Shown one piece after another: positions 33,927 to 43,072 of a stretch of 64,000 nt of DNA. The stretch covers positions 62,001-126,000 of the forward strand of contig CAZQQU010000003.1 in NCBI GenBank assembly GCA_964595625.1, read 5' to 3'. The translations under genes and the position numbers were made by a program. The stretch comes from CAZQQU01 sp964595625 (lineage in GTDB: Bacteria; Bacteroidota; Bacteroidia; Flavobacteriales; Flavobacteriaceae). The notes below the pieces were generated by a model. It was not told the origin of the DNA. It was given only the letters and a program-made list of their open reading frames with translations, and did no database searches. Within the stretch, counting starts at the first letter, position 1, and each line of letters starts with the position of its first letter.

Positions 33927-35222
33927 ATGAAATATCATCTTATAGACCCAAATTTATTCATTAAAAACCGCAAGAACTTTATGGCTCAAATGGAACCTAA
34001 AAGTATTGCTGTATTTAATTCAAACGACATTTATCCCATTAGTGCGGATAGCACCATGCCTTTCCAACAACACCGTGATATATTTTATTTAAGTGGTGTT
34101 GATCAAGAAGAAAGCATCTTGCTGTTGTTTCCCGATGCCGTCGAAGAAAAACATCGGGAAGTCCTTTTTTTGCGGGAAACCAACCCCCACATTGCCGTTT
34201 GGGAAGGGGAAAAACTTACCCGAGAGAAAGCTTGGGAAGTAAGTGGTGTGCAAACTGTATATTGGCTACAGGATTTTGACAAGATTTTCTTCAAACTGAT
34301 GACCGAAGCAGAGACCATTTATTTTAACACCAACGAACACTACCGCCAGAGTGTTGAAACAGAAACTCGCGAAGATCGATTTATAAAACGTACTAAAGAC
34401 AAATTTCCTGCGCATCGTTGGGCAAAAAGCAATCCTATTTTACAACGGTTGCGAAGCGTCAAAGACCCCATTGAAATTGCCTTAATTCAACAGGCGTGCG
34501 ACATTACTGAAAAGGGATTTAGACGGGTACTTTCTTTTATTAAACCCGGTGTGTGGGAATATGAAATTGAAGCCGAATACGCCCACGAATTTTTGAGAAA
34601 TCGTTCCCAAGGTTTTGCCTACACTCCAATTATTGCTAGTGGTAATAACTCCAATGTGTTGCATTATATTCAAAATAATCAAATCTGTAAAGACGGCGAT
34701 TTGTTGTTGATGGATGTAGGAGCCGAATACGCCAATTATAGTAGCGATATGACGCGTACCGTTCCGGTAAACGGACGTTTTACACCTCGACAACGAAAGA
34801 TTTACGAAAGCGTTTTACGCTGTAAAAAAGAGGCCGAAAACTTACTTGTATCAGGCAATGACTGGTACACTTACCACCGCCAGATGGGAGCTGTTTATAC
34901 CGCTGAACTTATCCAACTGGGACTACTGGATAAAGCCGATGTACAAAACGAAAATCCAGATTGGCCGGCCTATAAAAAATACATGATGCACGGCACTTCC
35001 CACCACTTAGGTTTGGACACCCACGATTACGGTTTGTTGCATGACCCTTTTACGGCGGGTATGGTTTTTACCATCGAGCCCGGTTTCTATTTACCCGAAG
35101 AAGGATTCGGCATCCGATTAGAAGACAATTATGTGGTACAATCGGAAGGCAACCCCGTGAATTTGATGAAAAACATTCCACTGGAAGTCGACGAAATCGA
35201 AGACCTGATGAACACACCATAA
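33927..35222 (+). CDS. pepP: Xaa-Pro aminopeptidase (aminopeptidase P, M24B)
   Basis: 431 residues. N-terminal domain with the FYLSGVDQEES motif, then the pita-bread metallopeptidase domain. Metal ligands are visible: LLMDVGAEYANYSSDMTRT (two Asp), HGTSHHLGLDTHD (His), FTIEPGFY (Glu) and GIRLEDNYVV (Glu). It removes the N-terminal residue in front of proline. I used the ATG at 33927 (MKYHLIDPNLF); upstream codons in the same frame lie in the promoter spacer. It ends in a strong terminator shared with the convergent TerB-like gene. Confidence 0.95.
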   Translation: MKYHLIDPNLFIKNRKNFMAQMEPKSIAVFNSNDIYPISADSTMPFQQHRDIFYLSGVDQEESILLLFPDAVEEKHREVLFLRETNPHIAVWEGEKLTREKAWEVSGVQTVYWLQDFDKIFFKLMTEAETIYFNTNEHYRQSVETETREDRFIKRTKDKFPAHRWAKSNPILQRLRSVKDPIEIALIQQACDITEKGFRRVLSFIKPGVWEYEIEAEYAHEFLRNRSQGFAYTPIIASGNNSNVLHYIQNNQICKDGDLLLMDVGAEYANYSSDMTRTVPVNGRFTPRQRKIYESVLRCKKEAENLLVSGNDWYTYHRQMGAVYTAELIQLGLLDKADVQNENPDWPAYKKYMMHGTSHHLGLDTHDYGLLHDPFTAGMVFTIEPGFYLPEEGFGIRLEDNYVVQSEGNPVNLMKNIPLEVDEIEDLMNTP

Positions 35223-35248
35223 AAAAACCCGGTTTTATCCGGGTTTTT
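35223..35248. terminator. Bidirectional terminator between pepP and the TerB-like gene
   Basis: AAAAACCCGG (35223-35232) and CCGGGTTTTT (35239-35248) form a perfect 10-bp stem with a 6-base loop and A/T tracts on both sides. It starts on the base after the pepP stop and ends four bases before the end of the TerB-like gene. Confidence 0.9.
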
Positions 35249-35251
35249 CGT

Positions 35252-35674
35252 TTATTTTTTTCGGTTTAATAAGTATTCGTAATCATAAAAATCCAACGGT
35301 CCGGAAAAAATTTCAATCGATCGGGCAATAACTCGTTGAGCTTCCTCTTCCGAAAAACCTAAAATATATGCATAGCGGTTTAAAAAAGCGGCTTCATCGG
35401 CGTCAATAGCGTGGTCTGCATAAATTATACAGAGCATATCGTGCAGCTGCTTTAAACGAATTTCTTTGGAGTTGGTGGGATAAGTAGGATATTTAGTGGG
35501 GTTTTTAATGATATCGTTGTAGGTTAAATCGTCGATATCTAATTTTCGAGCAAATCGTTTGAGCATGGATTCCTCTTGCGGTGTCATCGTTCCATCTACG
35601 TGCACCATGTTAACCAAAGCTGAAAAATGACCCAACTTCCGGTTTCGGCTTCCGCCACTGAATAAATCTTCCAT
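35252..35674 (-). CDS. TerB-like (tellurite resistance TerB fold) protein
   Basis: 140 residues, mostly helical, without signal peptide or membrane segment. It carries the TerB-type repeat: LGHFSALVNMVHVDGTMTPQEESMLKRFARKLDI, and a second acidic helical pair, MLCIIYADHAIDADEAAFLNRYAYILGF, both with the Asp-Gly/Asp and Glu metal-like sites of the fold. TerB-like proteins are often small stress-linked or membrane-associated factors of unknown action; nothing here links it to tellurite. A TATCTTTG box on the minus strand (35692-35699) lies 17 bases upstream. Confidence 0.8.
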   Translation of the reverse strand: MEDLFSGGSRNRKLGHFSALVNMVHVDGTMTPQEESMLKRFARKLDIDDLTYNDIIKNPTKYPTYPTNSKEIRLKQLHDMLCIIYADHAIDADEAAFLNRYAYILGFSEEEAQRVIARSIEIFSGPLDFYDYEYLLNRKK

Positions 35675-35789
35675 AAATACAAAAGTTTTTACAAAGATAA
35701 GACTTCAATTTTTTATTTGGCTTCGCAATAAAATTATTTTTTAACACTCCTTCAGTAGTTGGTTCTTGGGTTTTGATTACTTCCTTGTA

Positions 35790-35820
35790 TTGCAGATTCC
35801 AAACTTACCCGTTACTTTTG
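35790..35820 (+). promoter_or_regulatory. Promoter of mfd
   Basis: TTG at 35790-35792, a 20-base spacer, TACTTTTG at 35813-35820, then six bases to the ATG at 35827. Full match to the Bacteroidota consensus and again nearly leaderless. Confidence 0.7.
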
Positions 35821-35826
35821 CAAGTC

Positions 35827-38800
35827 ATGATTAATTCTTTTGTAACCGATTTTTTTGAAGGGTCTCTTGAAGCCCAACAACTGGAGCAAGCCCTGTCTGC
35901 AGTTGAGACCAAAGCGCACTCTTCCAGCTCACCCCAGCAAATACATGTGTCTGGATTACTGGGTAGTGCTTTGTCCTTAGTTGTAGCGCAAACGTTTACA
36001 AAAACCCGGCGCCCTTTTGTATTGATCTTTAACGACAAGGAAGAAGCCGCTTACCATCTCAATGATTTAGAGGCTGCTTTGGGAAATAAACACGTGTTGT
36101 TTTATCCGGCGAGCTACCGCCGCCCCTACGAAGTAGAAGAAACAGACAACGCCAATATACTGCTGCGTTCTGAAGTATTAAACCGATTGAGTACGCGCAA
36201 AAAACCAGCTCTCATTGTTACCTTTACAGAAGCACTTTTGGAAAAAGTGGTCACCCAACAAGAGCTTCAAAAAAACACGCTCAAAATGGCTGTGGGCGAT
36301 CAACTCTCGATTGATTTTGTCAACGAAGTGCTGTTTGAGTACCACTTTAACCGAACTGATTTTGTCACCGAGCCCGGAGAGTTTTCCTTGCGCGGAGGTA
36401 TCTTAGATGTGTTTTCGTTTTCGAATGAGCACCCCTATCGAATTGAGTTTTTTGGAGATGAAATAGAAAGCATACGGACCTTTGATGTGGAAAGCCAGTT
36501 GTCTTTAAAACAGGTTAAAAAAATTTCGATTGTACCGTATATGGATCGTGCGCAATCCCAAAGCGTCCGACAAGGTTTTTTAGAATATATTTCGCCGGAT
36601 ACCGTCGTTTTCATTAAAAACAGAACGCTTTTACAAGACCAAATAGCTACGCTTTTCGCGAAAGCGCAAGAGAATTTTAGTCAAATAAAGGAAGGCATTA
36701 GACAGCTGGAACCCGAAACCCTCTTTTGCACGGACAAAGACATAGAAACGCATTTGGCACAACGCACAACGGTAGATTTATACAAATCAAATCGTTCCTT
36801 TACGACCGAAATTGAGTTTAAAATCAGTCCCCAGCCTTCCTTTAACAAACAATTTGATTTACTAATTCAAAATCTGAATCAAAATACCGAGCAGGGTTAT
36901 AAGAATTATATTTTTTGTGCTACCGAGCAGCAAGCCAAGCGGTTTCACGATATTTTTGAAGATGCCCAAGCGGATGTAAAACAATTTGAAACTCTGGTTT
37001 TTCCATTACACCAAGGGTTTATAGATCATACTCAAAAGCGGGTGTGTTATACCGATCACCAAATTTTTGAACGCTACCATCGCTTTACTATAAAAAATGG
37101 CTACGCTAAAAAACAAGCAATCACCCTACAAGAACTCAACCGCCTGGAAATAGGCGATTACGTCACTCATATCGATCACGGAATTGGCAAGTATGGAGGT
37201 TTACAAAAAATAAATATTGAGGGTAAAAAACAAGAAGCAATAAAACTGATTTATGGAGAGCGTGATATATTGTACTTAAGTATTCACTCGTTACATAAAA
37301 TAGCGAAGTACAACGGCAAAGACGGCAAACCACCTAAGATATATAAACTGGGCTCCGGAGCGTGGAAAGCTTTAAAACAAAAAACCAAAACTCGGGTCAA
37401 GCAAATTGCCTTTGACTTGATTCAATTGTATGCCAAACGACGGATGCAAAAAGGGTTTGCATTTGCCCCGGATTCTTATTTACAACACGAGTTAGAATCG
37501 TCTTTTATATACGAAGACACCCCCGATCAAGTTACGGCAACTGCGGATGTTAAACAGGATATGGAAAGTGAGCGACCGATGGATCGTTTGGTGTGTGGAG
37601 ATGTAGGTTTTGGTAAAACCGAAATTGCCATACGGGCCGCATTTAAGGCTGTAGATAACAGCAAGCAAGTAGCCGTGCTAGTTCCTACTACGATTTTGGC
37701 TTTTCAACACTATAAAACTTTTTCGGAGCGACTCAAAGGACTACCGGTCAACATCGATTACCTCAACCGTTTTAGAACGGCTAAAGAGCGTAAAACCGTT
37801 TTAGAAAACCTAAAAAGCGGCTCGTTAGATATCGTGATTGGCACTCATCAATTAGTAAGTAAATCTGTGGTTTTTAAAGATTTGGGTCTTCTTATCATCG
37901 ATGAGGAACAAAAATTTGGGGTAGCTGTCAAAGACCAACTGAAGTTGATTAAAGAAAATGTGGATACTCTGACATTAACGGCCACTCCCATACCCAGAAC
38001 CTTACAGTTTAGTTTGATGGCAGCCCGAGATTTATCGGTGATCACCACGCCACCCCCCAACCGGTATCCCATCGAAACACAGGTTATACGTTTTTCAGAG
38101 GAGGCGCTACGAGATGCTATTATTTATGAAATATCTCGCGGGGGCCAAGTCTATTTTATACACAATCGCATAGAAAACATTCAAGAAGTAGCCGGATTGT
38201 TGCAACGCCTAGTTCCCGATGCTAAAATTGGGGTGGGACACGGGCGTATTGACGGCAAAAAAATGGAGGAATTGATGCTTCATTTTATGGAAGGAAGATT
38301 TGATATTTTGGTTTCTACCTCGATTGTTGAAAATGGTTTGGATGTACCCAATGCCAATACAATTTTTATCAATCAAGCGCATCAATTTGGATTAAGCGAT
38401 CTACATCAAATGCGCGGGCGTGTAGGCCGTAGTAACAAGAAAGCTTTTTGTTATTTTATTACCCCAGAGTATTCGGCTATGACGGATGAAGCCCGAAAAA
38501 GAATCACCGCTTTGGAGCAGTTTAGCGATTTGGGCAGTGGTTTTCAAATTGCGATGAAAGATTTAGAAATTCGTGGTGCGGGAGATTTATTAGGGGGAGA
38601 GCAAAGTGGATTTATTAACGAAATAGGCTTTGAAACCTATCAAAAAATTTTGGCGGAAGCCATAGAAGAACTCAAAGAAAAGGAGTTTAAAGATCTTTAT
38701 ACGGAAGAAATCAACAAGAAAAACTACGTAAAAGAAACCGTTCTCGACACCGATTGGGAAGTGTTATTTCCAGATAACTATATCAACAGCATAACCGAGC

Positions 38801-39189
38801 GCTACCACCTATATAACCAACTTGCCAACTTGCAAACCGAAGAAGAACTCGGCCAATTTGAAAACGATTTAAAAGATCGTTTTGGACCTCTTCCCGACCC
38901 TGCGGTGGATTTATTAGACAGTGTAAGGATTAAATGGATTGCCCAAAAAATGGGAATGGAACGGGTGGTTATGAAACAAAACAAATTGGTTGGTTATTTT
39001 ATCGCCGATCAAGAATCTACTTTTTATCAGTCGCCAGCTTTTCAACGGGTGTTGGAATTTGTTCAAAACCAAGCCCGGAAAGGACTGGAGTTAAAAGAAA
39101 AACAAACTAAAAATGGTTTACGATTGGTATTGACTTTGACCCCCATCAATAGTACCAAACAAGTATTGGAGCTTCTTAGAGCGTTCTGA
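35827..39189 (+). CDS. mfd: Transcription-repair coupling factor Mfd
   Basis: 1120 residues. Removes RNA polymerase stalled at lesions and recruits excision repair. The N-terminal UvrB-like region (YPASYRRPYEVEETDNANILLR, SLRGGILDVFSF) is followed by the RNA-polymerase interaction domain (GDYVTHIDHGIGKYGGL, DILYLSIHSLHKIAKY). The RecG-like motor has Walker A GDVGFGKTEIAIRAAF, IIDEEQKFGV, TLTATPIPRTL and HQMRGRVGRSNKKAFCYF. A C-terminal TRCF domain ends at ~1120. The frame starts at 35773, but the ATG at 35827 (MINSFVTDFF) follows the promoter box. An unusually long, well-conserved gene, intact. Confidence 0.97.
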   Translation: MINSFVTDFFEGSLEAQQLEQALSAVETKAHSSSSPQQIHVSGLLGSALSLVVAQTFTKTRRPFVLIFNDKEEAAYHLNDLEAALGNKHVLFYPASYRRPYEVEETDNANILLRSEVLNRLSTRKKPALIVTFTEALLEKVVTQQELQKNTLKMAVGDQLSIDFVNEVLFEYHFNRTDFVTEPGEFSLRGGILDVFSFSNEHPYRIEFFGDEIESIRTFDVESQLSLKQVKKISIVPYMDRAQSQSVRQGFLEYISPDTVVFIKNRTLLQDQIATLFAKAQENFSQIKEGIRQLEPETLFCTDKDIETHLAQRTTVDLYKSNRSFTTEIEFKISPQPSFNKQFDLLIQNLNQNTEQGYKNYIFCATEQQAKRFHDIFEDAQADVKQFETLVFPLHQGFIDHTQKRVCYTDHQIFERYHRFTIKNGYAKKQAITLQELNRLEIGDYVTHIDHGIGKYGGLQKINIEGKKQEAIKLIYGERDILYLSIHSLHKIAKYNGKDGKPPKIYKLGSGAWKALKQKTKTRVKQIAFDLIQLYAKRRMQKGFAFAPDSYLQHELESSFIYEDTPDQVTATADVKQDMESERPMDRLVCGDVGFGKTEIAIRAAFKAVDNSKQVAVLVPTTILAFQHYKTFSERLKGLPVNIDYLNRFRTAKERKTVLENLKSGSLDIVIGTHQLVSKSVVFKDLGLLIIDEEQKFGVAVKDQLKLIKENVDTLTLTATPIPRTLQFSLMAARDLSVITTPPPNRYPIETQVIRFSEEALRDAIIYEISRGGQVYFIHNRIENIQEVAGLLQRLVPDAKIGVGHGRIDGKKMEELMLHFMEGRFDILVSTSIVENGLDVPNANTIFINQAHQFGLSDLHQMRGRVGRSNKKAFCYFITPEYSAMTDEARKRITALEQFSDLGSGFQIAMKDLEIRGAGDLLGGEQSGFINEIGFETYQKILAEAIEELKEKEFKDLYTEEINKKNYVKETVLDTDWEVLFPDNYINSITERYHLYNQLANLQTEEELGQFENDLKDRFGPLPDPAVDLLDSVRIKWIAQKMGMERVVMKQNKLVGYFIADQESTFYQSPAFQRVLEFVQNQARKGLELKEKQTKNGLRLVLTLTPINSTKQVLELLRAF

Positions 39190-39192
39190 TTG

Positions 39193-39257
39193 AAATGATC
39201 TTTCAAGACAAATTCCTAAACACAAAAGCAGGGATCAAGCCCTGCTTTCGATCATTT
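39193..39257. terminator. Nested hairpin terminator after mfd
   Basis: Inner stem AAAGCAGGG/CCCTGCTTT (39225-39248, 6-base loop). Outer complementary arms AAATGATC (39193-39200) and GATCATTT (39250-39257) enclose it. The inner stem is flanked by an A-rich arm and ends in TTT, so it can terminate mfd transcription. Confidence 0.75.
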
Positions 39258-39569
39258 AAGCTGAAATAGTTATTAGGGAAGTTCGCTATTAGAGCCGGAA
39301 ACTTAATAATCCTATGGAATCTGCTTCGTCGGTCACTCTTTCGTTACAATTCCCCATTAATTACAATTTGAACCGGCTTTATAACAAATATGAAAAAACA
39401 AACCTCGTTCTAAACATTTGATTTTAAAACTTTTCCACATCTTTTTTAACACTTTTATGATATAATAATCGTGTAACTCTTCTTTTCCGGTTGTTAATCA
39501 ACCACTTACCGCATTGCTTACACTCCGTCCCTTGAATAAGGAACAATCCAGTAGGAAAATGGAAATAAA
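39258..39569. other. Gene-free AT-rich gap with a DnaA-box-like TTTTCCACA
   Basis: About 310 bases between the mfd terminator and the next minus-strand gene's terminator. It holds TTTTCCACA at 39431-39439, one base off the DnaA box TTATCCACA, followed by an AT-rich tract (CTTTTTTAACACTTTTATGATATAATAATC given in part). No second box was found, so an origin is not supported. Otherwise I see nothing coding. Confidence 0.35.
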
Positions 39570-39593
39570 AAAATCGGCTCGATAGCCGATTTT
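39570..39593 (-). terminator. Terminator of the DUF4412-like gene
   Basis: AAAATCGGCT pairs with AGCCGATTTT across a CGAT loop. On the minus strand it is followed by a run of T. It lies about 22 bases past the stop of the gene at 39616. Confidence 0.85.
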
Positions 39594-39615
39594 AAAAGAA
39601 CTGTCCTATTCAGTT

Positions 39616-40470
39616 TTAAAGTTTTTGATACCCTGCGGTAGAAAAGGTAAAGTTGGTTTTTTCAATTTTAAGACATTCCATTGTTACTAGGTCTTTACTT
39701 TTCTTGGTTTTGTCTTTGTATTCCATATACATCATTAAAGCACCATCTTTAAAATGTTCTTTTAAAGCCGCTGGAATATTTTGTTGGTTGGATTCAAATC
39801 CAAAAACATCCTGAAAAGACACGGGCACCTCGTTGGTATAGTATACAATAATTTCGTTTTCACTGTTTTCCATTTTGGTTCCCTTACAGGTATAGCCTGA
39901 GAACACTCGGTCGGGTAGGGTTGTAAAGGTGTAATCGGAAGTACTGTTGCCTTCTACATCTTGAGGATCAATGGACGTAGTGGTTACAAATTTTGATCCG
40001 GCAGTATTCATAAACATGTGCATATTGTTTTTTTCCATAATCATAAACATATCTACGCCGGCTTGGTTCATTTTACTTCCCAAATAATTGCTTTTGGGTT
40101 TTAAGTAATAATCTACCAATACATCGCCTTGAGAGGTTGACATTTTTATTTGATAAATGTAACTAAAATCGTAGGTAGTTTGCAGGGCTGCAGAGGAAGA
40201 ACCTCCTCCAATAATATTGGTATTGGATGATTTTTTATTTTTCTCCTTTTTATTGCTTTTTTTAGTTTTTTTATCGGAGTCTCCTTCTAAGACATTATCG
40301 ACCGCTTTTCCAGTTTCTTTCTCTGCTTTTTTAGAAGTTTTGTCAATAATGGTATTCTCAACACGTTCTTCCACTTTTTTGGTGAGCTTATCCAAAAACT
40401 GTGCTTGAGCAGTACTTGTTGCTACTAAAAAAGCAGACAAAAATAATATACGTACAAAGTTTCTTTTCAT
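39616..40470 (-). CDS. DUF4412-like secreted protein
   Basis: 284 residues. Signal peptide MKRNFVRILFLSAFLVATSTAQAQ, then a Lys/Glu-rich low-complexity helical stretch (~26-85). A DUF4412-like beta domain follows (TYDFSYIYQIKMSTSQGDVLVDYYLKPKSNYLG, METTNMHMF-type central motif, VFSGYTCKGTKMENSENEIIVYYT). The domain is common in Bacteroidota and of unknown function. A TACTTTTG box (40516-40523, minus) lies 45 bases upstream. It has its own terminator. Confidence 0.82.
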   Translation of the reverse strand: MKRNFVRILFLSAFLVATSTAQAQFLDKLTKKVEERVENTIIDKTSKKAEKETGKAVDNVLEGDSDKKTKKSNKKEKNKKSSNTNIIGGGSSSAALQTTYDFSYIYQIKMSTSQGDVLVDYYLKPKSNYLGSKMNQAGVDMFMIMEKNNMHMFMNTAGSKFVTTTSIDPQDVEGNSTSDYTFTTLPDRVFSGYTCKGTKMENSENEIIVYYTNEVPVSFQDVFGFESNQQNIPAALKEHFKDGALMMYMEYKDKTKKSKDLVTMECLKIEKTNFTFSTAGYQKL

Positions 40471-40556
40471 GGTTGTGGTTTTTAGTTATTTTCTAATTTC
40501 ATTAATAATAATGTACAAAAGTAACTCATATTTTTCATTAATGCTAGAAAAGAGTG

Positions 40557-41132
40557 TTAGAGACGCTTTTCATGTTCTTGAGCGACTTTTTCTAATTGAG
40601 CATACCAATTTTCTCCAAACTTTCTAATCAGTGCTTCTTTTAAAAATTTATAAACCGGCACTCCCAGTTCTTTTCCTAAGGTACAGGCCTCATTACAAAT
40701 TTGCCACACGTGGTAATTCACTGCAACAAACTGACTAAAATTTTGAATCCGCACCGGATACAGATGGCATGAAATAGGTTTCTTAAAGTGGGTGGCACCG
40801 GCTGCATGTGCTTTTTCGATACCACAACCTGCAATACCGTTATTATCAAAAACCACATAAGCACATTCGCCGCCGTTGACCAGCGGGGTTTCGTGTTCCC
40901 CAAAATCGTTAGTTACATGAGTTCCTTGCGCCTCGATGGCGGCAATTCCTTCGGGTCGTAAAAATGGTTTGATTTGCTCATAAATGGCTCGAAGTTGGTG
41001 GGTTTCTTCTTCTTCCACCGGAGCTCCGGCTTCACCGGCTACGCAACATTCTCCCTTGCATTTAGCCAAGTTGCATACAAACTCTTTTTCTAAAATATCA
41101 TCACTGACGATGGTTTTATCTATCTGAAACAT
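40557..41132 (-). CDS. DUF3109 family protein (cysteine-rich, YkgJ-like)
   Basis: 191 residues. N-terminal Cys cluster FVCNLAKCKGECCVAGEAGAPVEEEE, then GGECAYVVFDNNGIAGCGIEKAHA and KKPISCHLYPVRI, WQICNEACTLGKELGVPVYKFLKEALIRKFGENWYAQLE. Conserved Cys and His suggest a zinc or iron-sulfur site, as in the CxxCxxCC group; function unknown. The frame runs further upstream to 41195, but the ATG at 41132 (MFQIDKTIVSDD) sits four bases from a TATCTTTG box, so I took it. Confidence 0.85.
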   Translation of the reverse strand: MFQIDKTIVSDDILEKEFVCNLAKCKGECCVAGEAGAPVEEEETHQLRAIYEQIKPFLRPEGIAAIEAQGTHVTNDFGEHETPLVNGGECAYVVFDNNGIAGCGIEKAHAAGATHFKKPISCHLYPVRIQNFSQFVAVNYHVWQICNEACTLGKELGVPVYKFLKEALIRKFGENWYAQLEKVAQEHEKRL

Positions 41133-41293
41133 ACGGCAAAGATAAGACCTTAAATTTTTTCTACCTCTGCCTATAGATAAAATCCGTCGTTTCAATAATT
41201 TCTAGTGGCAACGACTTCTTTTTCTGCATTAATTTTACCTTTTTTTTACAATTAAAAACACTACTTTTGCGGTCATAGCTGTAAAAAAACCTC

Positions 41294-42625
41294 ATGGAGA
41301 CATTTCTTATAAAAGCCGCACAACTCTTGTTGAGTTTATCAATACTGGTGGTATTACACGAATTGGGTCACTTCATCCCAGCTAAAATTTTTAAAACTCG
41401 AGTCGAGAAATTCTATTTATTTTTTGATGTAAAATTTTCTCTTTTTAAGAAAAAAATTGGAGAAACAGTGTATGGTATCGGATGGCTTCCTTTAGGAGGT
41501 TACGTAAAAATTGCCGGTATGATTGACGAAAGCATGGATACCGAGCAAATGAAACAACCCCCACAGCCCTGGGAATTTCGTTCTAAACCCGCCTGGCAAC
41601 GCCTGATTATTATGGTGGGAGGTGTAACGGTGAATATCTTAGTGGGCTTTTTGATTTACAGTCTGATCTTGTACAATTATGGTCGAGAGGTGGTTACTGT
41701 GGACGACGTTCCTGCGGGGTTTGCAGTTAGCGAACAACTCAAACCGTACGGTATAGAAGACGGGGACCGTATCATTGCAGTGAATGGCAAACCTTTAGTA
41801 AATCTATTGGATGCCAATTCGTATATAATGCTTCGCAAACACAAAAGTTTTGACGTGCTTAAGCAAAATGGTGCCGTAGAAACCGTAACCCTCCCCAACG
41901 ACATAGGGATGACCTTGTTTAAATCGGGTGATTTACAACCCCTTTTGCCCTTTTATTTGATTCAAATTGATAGTGTTCTTCCCGGTTCACCGGCTGCGAA
42001 TGCCGGAATCAAAAAAGGGGATAAAATTACGGCTGTTAATGGGAAGCCCATTACCTATTGGCAAGAATTTATTCGTTTTATCAAGTCTAATGAGGGCAAA
42101 GAATTTCAGCTGACCTTCGAATCAAACGGACAAACCAATCAAACAACTCTTACACCAAATGAAGATAACACCATTGGTATAAACCAAGCTACTTCCAGTG
42201 AATATGCCATGATGAAAACCACCCAGCTCAATTATAATTTTGGAGAAAGCTTTGCTTCAGGAATTGGATTTGGCACCCAAGTATTGGCGAATTATGTGGG
42301 GCAATTCAAATTTGTTTTCACCAAACAAGGAGCTTCTCAATTAGGAGGATTTGGGGCCATCGGAAATTTATTTCCTGACACCTGGGATTGGAAAAACTTT
42401 TGGATGACTACGGCCTTGATATCTATCATCCTGGCATTTATGAATATTTTACCGATTCCGGCTCTAGACGGCGGGCATGTCATGTTTTTACTCTATGAAA
42501 TGATTACCGGTAGAACCCCCAATCAAAAGGTAATGGAGTACGCCCAAATGATTGGCTTTTTCATTCTCATTGCACTGGTACTTTACGCCAATGGGAATGA
42601 TATTTATAGGGCCATTTTTAAATAA
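41294..42625 (+). CDS. rseP: RIP metalloprotease RseP (site-2 protease, M50B)
   Basis: 443 residues. Intramembrane protease: HELGHF motif in VVLHELGHFIPAK, PDZ domain(s) (PGSPAANAGIKKGDKITAVNGKPI), and the second active-site motif in LNILPIPALDGGHVMFLLYE (Asp). Several hydrophobic segments. It cleaves anti-sigma factors and clears signal-peptide remnants. TACTTTTG (41262-41269) is a candidate -7 box 24 bases upstream. The small secreted gene that follows starts nine bases later, so the two may be co-transcribed. Confidence 0.94.
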   Translation: METFLIKAAQLLLSLSILVVLHELGHFIPAKIFKTRVEKFYLFFDVKFSLFKKKIGETVYGIGWLPLGGYVKIAGMIDESMDTEQMKQPPQPWEFRSKPAWQRLIIMVGGVTVNILVGFLIYSLILYNYGREVVTVDDVPAGFAVSEQLKPYGIEDGDRIIAVNGKPLVNLLDANSYIMLRKHKSFDVLKQNGAVETVTLPNDIGMTLFKSGDLQPLLPFYLIQIDSVLPGSPAANAGIKKGDKITAVNGKPITYWQEFIRFIKSNEGKEFQLTFESNGQTNQTTLTPNEDNTIGINQATSSEYAMMKTTQLNYNFGESFASGIGFGTQVLANYVGQFKFVFTKQGASQLGGFGAIGNLFPDTWDWKNFWMTTALISIILAFMNILPIPALDGGHVMFLLYEMITGRTPNQKVMEYAQMIGFFILIALVLYANGNDIYRAIFK

Positions 42626-42634
42626 ATTCGTATC

Positions 42635-43072
42635 ATGAAACTATTCTTCCTCTCGTTGGTGCTATTAGTCTTAGTCCCTACAACTCAAGCCCAAACTCGA
42701 GTTACGGATACCGATTTGGAAAATTTTATTAGAGCTCTTTACGAAATTCGCTCGATTAACTTTCAATCCCGTGCCGAACTGTCAAAAGTTGTGGTAGATG
42801 AAGGTTATTCTCTGGACGAATTTGAAGTAATGTATCAAGCACATCTAGACAATGATCAGGCGGCTTTAGCCCAACTTACTAACGAAGAGTTGCAACAGCT
42901 CAACCGCACCATTTTACGACTGGAAGCGATTGAATCTTATTACGATAAAGTAGCCGAAGAAGCTATACAAAAACATATTACATTGGATCTTTTTGACGAA
43001 ATCTCGTACCTTTTAGATACCGATCCAACCGTATTAAAACGGTTTCAAGATATCTTAAATAGCCTAGATTAA
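42635..43072 (+). CDS. Small secreted helical protein, DUF4168-like
   Basis: 145 residues. Signal peptide MKLFFLSLVLLVLVPTTQAQ, then helices with regular Leu/Glu spacing (ENFIRALYEIRSINFQSRAELSKVVVDEG, QAALAQLTNEELQQLNRTILRLEAIE). The pattern resembles DUF4168 proteins but the match is weak. Nothing indicates a catalytic site. It starts nine bases after rseP and overlaps the convergent hydrolase gene by nine bases at its 3' end. Function unknown. Confidence 0.7.
   Translation: MKLFFLSLVLLVLVPTTQAQTRVTDTDLENFIRALYEIRSINFQSRAELSKVVVDEGYSLDEFEVMYQAHLDNDQAALAQLTNEELQQLNRTILRLEAIESYYDKVAEEAIQKHITLDLFDEISYLLDTDPTVLKRFQDILNSLD

Noticed and set aside
39431..39439. Chromosomal origin in the mfd-DUF4412 gap
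   Set aside because: Only one DnaA-box-like sequence; no cluster, no dnaA or other origin gene in the window.
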